Assembly (NCBI GenBank): GCA_017937095.1
Contig: JAGBEG010000006.1
Location: 1-44,937 of the forward strand
Direction: 5' to 3'
Source of the DNA: Roseburia sp.
Lineage (GTDB): Bacteria; Bacillota; Clostridia; Lachnospirales; Lachnospiraceae
Length of the DNA: 44,937 nt
Of this stretch, positions 42,654 to 44,937 are shown in pieces; the stretch's first letter is position 1; each line of letters begins with the position of its first letter. The notes under the pieces were generated by a model, which was not told the DNA's origin, did no database searches, and saw only the letters and a list, made by a program, of their open reading frames with translations. Position numbers and translations under genes: made by a program.

Positions 42654-43169
42654 ATGCGAAAGGAGCATGGCATTAAGGCGCGGGATATTGCAGTCGTCGG
42701 CGTGATGATCGCGACGATGGAAGCGGCGAAGCTGGCGCTCTCCTTTGTGCCGAATGTCGAGCTTGTGACGCTTCTTATCATCCTCTATACCATTGTGTTT
42801 GAAAAGCGGATCTGCTTTGTCCTGCCGGCGTTTATCCTGCTCGAGGGCTGCCTTTACGGGTTTGGTCTGTGGTGGGTCATGTATCTTTATATCTGGCCGC
42901 TTCTGGCGGGGCTTACATGGCTCTTCCGCAGAATCGAATCCGTCTGGTTCTGGAGCATCTTTTCCGGGGCGTATGGACTTTGCTTTGGATTGCTCTGTTC
43001 GATTCCCTATCTTTTTATCGGCGGGGTGAAAGCGGCGTTTACCTGGTGGGTGGCGGGCATCCCGTATGATCTGATTCACTGCGCGTCCAATGCGCTGCTC
43101 TGTGCGGTATTGTTCGTGCCGCTAAAGAACGTGCTGCTCGCGGTGCACAGGGGGCGGCGCGCATCCTGA
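42654..43169 (+). CDS. ECF transporter S component
   Basis: Substrate-binding membrane subunit of 171 residues with six hydrophobic segments, starting RDIAVVGVMIATMEAAKLAL and ending in a basic tail. It needs shared EcfA/A'/T subunits that are not in the window. Substrate unknown; the neighbouring DUF4430 protein suggests the same ligand. I chose the ATG at 42654 because GGTGAGAGG lies just upstream; an earlier GTG at 42609 overlaps the DUF4430 stop and is possible. Confidence 0.82.
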   Translation: MRKEHGIKARDIAVVGVMIATMEAAKLALSFVPNVELVTLLIILYTIVFEKRICFVLPAFILLEGCLYGFGLWWVMYLYIWPLLAGLTWLFRRIESVWFWSIFSGAYGLCFGLLCSIPYLFIGGVKAAFTWWVAGIPYDLIHCASNALLCAVLFVPLKNVLLAVHRGRRAS

Positions 43170-43204
43170 GGTATGCATCATAAGAATTATGCGCGCTGCA
43201 AAGG

Positions 43205-43234
43205 TTGACTTTCCTGTGTGTTCCATGGTATGAT
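43205..43234 (+). promoter_or_regulatory. Sigma-A promoter of the IclR gene
   Basis: TTGACT (43205-43210), 18 bp, TATGAT (43229-43234). The start site would lie at about 43241, so the ATG at 43218 cannot be used. Confidence 0.75.
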
Positions 43235-43242
43235 AGTTAGTG

Positions 43243-43259
43243 GTTTCGCAATGCGGAAC
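43243..43259. promoter_or_regulatory. IclR-type operator at the IclR gene
   Basis: GTTTCGCAATGCGGAAC has the same GTTYC-N7-GGAAC form as the sites before eda and sits at the transcription start, as expected for autorepression. Confidence 0.75.
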
Positions 43260-43307
43260 ACAAGATTGAATGATGAAACTACTGACGATACAGCATGGAG
43301 AAATGGA

Positions 43308-44105
43308 ATGGCAGAAGAAAAAGAGGGAAAGAATCCGGTACAATCTGCGGAACGTATTTTTCAGGTGATGGAGATGCTTGCCGACAACGGAGAGATGGGA
43401 TTGATGGAGCTTAGTACGGCACTTGGTTTACATAAGAGTACGGTACACCGCCTGCTGATGTCTTTGATCTATATGGGTTATGCCAGGCAGGACGAGACGA
43501 CGCAGAAATATATGCTCTCTTATAAGGTTGTCAATATGGCGGGCAGGATTCTGGAGCGCATGGATATTTTGCAGGTCGCAAGACCTTATATGGAGCGTCT
43601 TTCCGATTTGAGCGGCGAGACGGTGCATCTGGTGCAGCGGGAAGGCAATAATATTCTTTATATTTATAAAATAGAGGCGAAGGTTGGAACGATCCGCATG
43701 GTGTCGCATGTGGGCATGGTACATCCGATGTACTGCTCCGGGGTCGGCAAAGCGATTATGGCAGCGCTGCCGGAGGCAGAGGTGAAGAAAATCTGGAATG
43801 AGAGCGTCATCGAGAAGAAGACGGAAAAGACCATCACAGATCTGGCGCACATGCAGGAGGTTCTGGAGGAGATCAGAAATAACGGCTATGCGCTGGACGA
43901 TGAGGAGAATGAAGAGGGCGTGCGCTGTATCGCAGCGTGCCTGCGCGATTATCAGAAGGAAGTGAAATATGCGTTCAGTATTTCCGGACCGACCAGCCGC
44001 ATGACGAGGGAACGTGTAAAAGAGCTCGCCGTGGATGTGCTTAAGGTGCAGGAGGAATTATCAGGGGAGCTTGGATATTACAAACAGACGAAAAGCTTTT
44101 TTTAG
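43308..44105 (+). CDS. IclR-family transcription regulator
   Basis: Regulator of 265 residues. The winged HTH is at about 10-80 (LMELSTALGLHKSTVHRLL), and the effector domain (about 85-260) contains GETVHLVQREGNNILYIYKIE, YCSGVGKAIMAALPE and DEENEEGVRCIAACLRD, as in IclR/KdgR proteins. A KdgR-like role in KDG control fits the linked eda gene. The ATG at 43308 has GGAG 7 nt upstream. The regulator is probably autorepressed. Confidence 0.9.
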   Translation: MAEEKEGKNPVQSAERIFQVMEMLADNGEMGLMELSTALGLHKSTVHRLLMSLIYMGYARQDETTQKYMLSYKVVNMAGRILERMDILQVARPYMERLSDLSGETVHLVQREGNNILYIYKIEAKVGTIRMVSHVGMVHPMYCSGVGKAIMAALPEAEVKKIWNESVIEKKTEKTITDLAHMQEVLEEIRNNGYALDDEENEEGVRCIAACLRDYQKEVKYAFSISGPTSRMTRERVKELAVDVLKVQEELSGELGYYKQTKSFF

Positions 44106-44199
44106 AAAAATTGCGGGTGAGGGAATAAAAGGGAAAAAGACAGTCAATACTATCCTTGAAAAACAGAAGCGATTCTGGAAAGAAAAGGAGAATATGACT

Positions 44200-44703
44200 A
44201 TGAAAAAGTGGAGAACACTGATTGCAGGACTTGTACTTACATTATCCTTAGGTGCGGTTACTGCGTGCGGAAGAAACGCAAATAATACCAATGATACCAA
44301 TACAACGAACAAAGAGAATATCGTGAATGATAATACGGAAAACGGCGTTGGAAATGCAAACGGCATGAACGGAACGACCGGAACGGATGTGAACGGAACA
44401 GGCACGACGGGAACGGATGTGAACGGGACGGGCACAAACGGGACGACGGGAACGGACGTAAACGGAACAGGCACAAACGGGACGACGGGAACGGACGTAA
44501 ACGGAACAGGCACAAACGGAACTGACACAAATGGCGCCGTGACAAATAACGGAGCGGGCAATGTGGTAGAAGATGTGGTAGACGGCGTCGGCGAGGCTGG
44601 CAAGGACGTCATCAACGGCGTAGAGAACGGTGTGGATGATCTGACGAATGGTGGAAACGCAGGCGAAGGAACAAACGGCACGAACACCACAAACGGCAGA
44701 TAA
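44200..44703 (+). CDS. Repetitive lipoprotein
   Basis: Predicted lipoprotein of 167 residues. The signal part is MKKWRTLIAGLVLTLSLGAVTAC, with the lipid cysteine at about 24. The mature part is almost entirely Asn/Thr/Gly/Asp, with repeats of the type TGTDVNGTGTNGT encoded by 39-bp near-identical tandem repeats (about 44390-44520), then a VEDVVDGVGEAGKDVING region. AAAGGAG lies 9 nt before the ATG at 44200. No known domain. Confidence 0.78.
   Translation: MKKWRTLIAGLVLTLSLGAVTACGRNANNTNDTNTTNKENIVNDNTENGVGNANGMNGTTGTDVNGTGTTGTDVNGTGTNGTTGTDVNGTGTNGTTGTDVNGTGTNGTDTNGAVTNNGAGNVVEDVVDGVGEAGKDVINGVENGVDDLTNGGNAGEGTNGTNTTNGR
44390..44526 (+). repeat. 39-bp tandem repeats in the lipoprotein gene
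   Basis: Units containing GGAACGGACGTAAACGGAAC and CACAAACGGGACGACGG repeat with small changes; the period of 39 bp keeps the reading frame (13 residues). Confidence 0.75.
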
Positions 44704-44720
44704 GCATATGATATAGAAGG

Positions 44721-44751
44721 CAGCGGGGGATATCCTCCGCTGTTTTTTTTT
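44721..44751 (+). terminator. Terminator of the lipoprotein gene
   Basis: CAGCGGGGGA (44721-44730) pairs with TCCTCCGCTG (44733-44742) and is followed by nine T. The T run is also the start of the dispersed repeat. Confidence 0.88.
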
Positions 44752-44937
44752 GCTCTATAGGAAATACAGTGTTGTTGTAAAGTGCAAAAGTGCTGCTTCC
44801 TATAGAGCAAAAAGCCCTGCCGGGCAGGATGCGCACCTCGCGGAATGGAAGATAGCCGTAAACGGCACCGCTCGGGCGCGGCAAAGTGTGCTTTGCATGT
44901 AAGTTGAAGCAAATTCGCGAGAGTGTGCGAAGCACAC
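44745..44937 (+). repeat. Dispersed structured repeat, copy 2
   Basis: Same element as at 17951-18140: outer stem TTTTTGCTCTATAGGAAAT with TTCCTATAGAGCAAAAA, the identical stretch AAAAAGCCCTGCCGGGCAGG and GATGCGCACCTCGCGGAAT, the GCCGTAAACGGC hairpin and the final GTGTGCGAAGCACAC. It reaches the window edge and may continue. Confidence 0.8.

Noticed and set aside
44061-44912. Long minus-strand ORF antisense to the lipoprotein gene
   Set aside because: It is an artefact of the repetitive coding sequence, with Pro/Val/Ser repeats and no ribosome site.

Overview
The window looks like a chromosomal stretch of a spore-forming, strictly Gram-positive Clostridia member, most likely a Lachnospiraceae (Clostridium cluster XIVa) gut bacterium. 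The reasons are the five spoVA genes with sigma-G-like promoters, strong GGAGG ribosome sites, many anaerobe-type genes (iron alcohol dehydrogenase, RelQ, orphan PfoR-type EIIC) and a base composition near 50% GC by eye. The family assignment is inference from gene content. I saw no rRNA, tRNA, CRISPR array, prophage or insertion sequence. Mobile-related signals are limited to two Rpn/PD-(D/E)XK genes and several structured intergenic repeats.

Layout. 1-6.9 kb is housekeeping: the end of an Rpn-family gene, dnaE, pfkA, an rRNA-methyltransferase-like gene and a small conserved-looking gene. 6.9-12.8 kb holds an orphan PTS EIIC-like protein, a small alarmone synthetase overlapping a degenerate-GGDEF/EAL gene, and an ABC-F ATPase. 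12.8-14.0 kb is a split ThrE-type exporter on the minus strand. 14.2-17.9 kb holds a 55-residue gene with spoVAA and spoVAB, a DUF4143 ATPase, and spoVAC with a coupled 60-residue gene. 18.2-20.5 kb holds a MATE transporter and a Cof-type HAD. 20.5-26.7 kb is a MacAB-like efflux operon with two adaptors, a permease with a glycine-rich insertion, an acidic membrane-anchored accessory protein and an ATPase. 26.7-30.8 kb holds a second Rpn gene, AlkD-like, Fe-alcohol dehydrogenase, a structured repeat and an XRE regulator. 31.1-33.0 kb holds spoVAD, spoVAE and an orphan Hpt protein. 33.1-44.1 kb is a hexuronate catabolic island. The end holds a repetitive lipoprotein and a second copy of a dispersed repeat.

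How the genes work together. The spoVA channel genes (dipicolinate uptake into the forespore) are in three separate loci, and each locus has a promoter resembling the sigma-G consensus. In the hexuronate island a GPH symporter and a GH3 glycosidase would supply sugar, an SDR-type mannonate oxidoreductase and UxuA mannonate dehydratase lead to KDG, and an Eda fusion cleaves KDPG. UxaC isomerase and KDG kinase are not in the window. A divergent GntR-FCD regulator is flanked by two perfect CTTGTATACAAG palindromes, one inside the uxuA promoter. An IclR regulator and eda share a 17-bp palindrome-type site just downstream of both of their promoters, which suggests one regulon split between two regulators.

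The most interesting items are the dispersed spoVA loci with small coupled ORFs, the shared IclR-type operator, the GH3 plus HAD pair in the uronate operon, the Eda fusion, the DUF4430/ECF-S pair, the 29-bp tandem repeat that starts inside the permease stop region, and the structured intergenic repeats.
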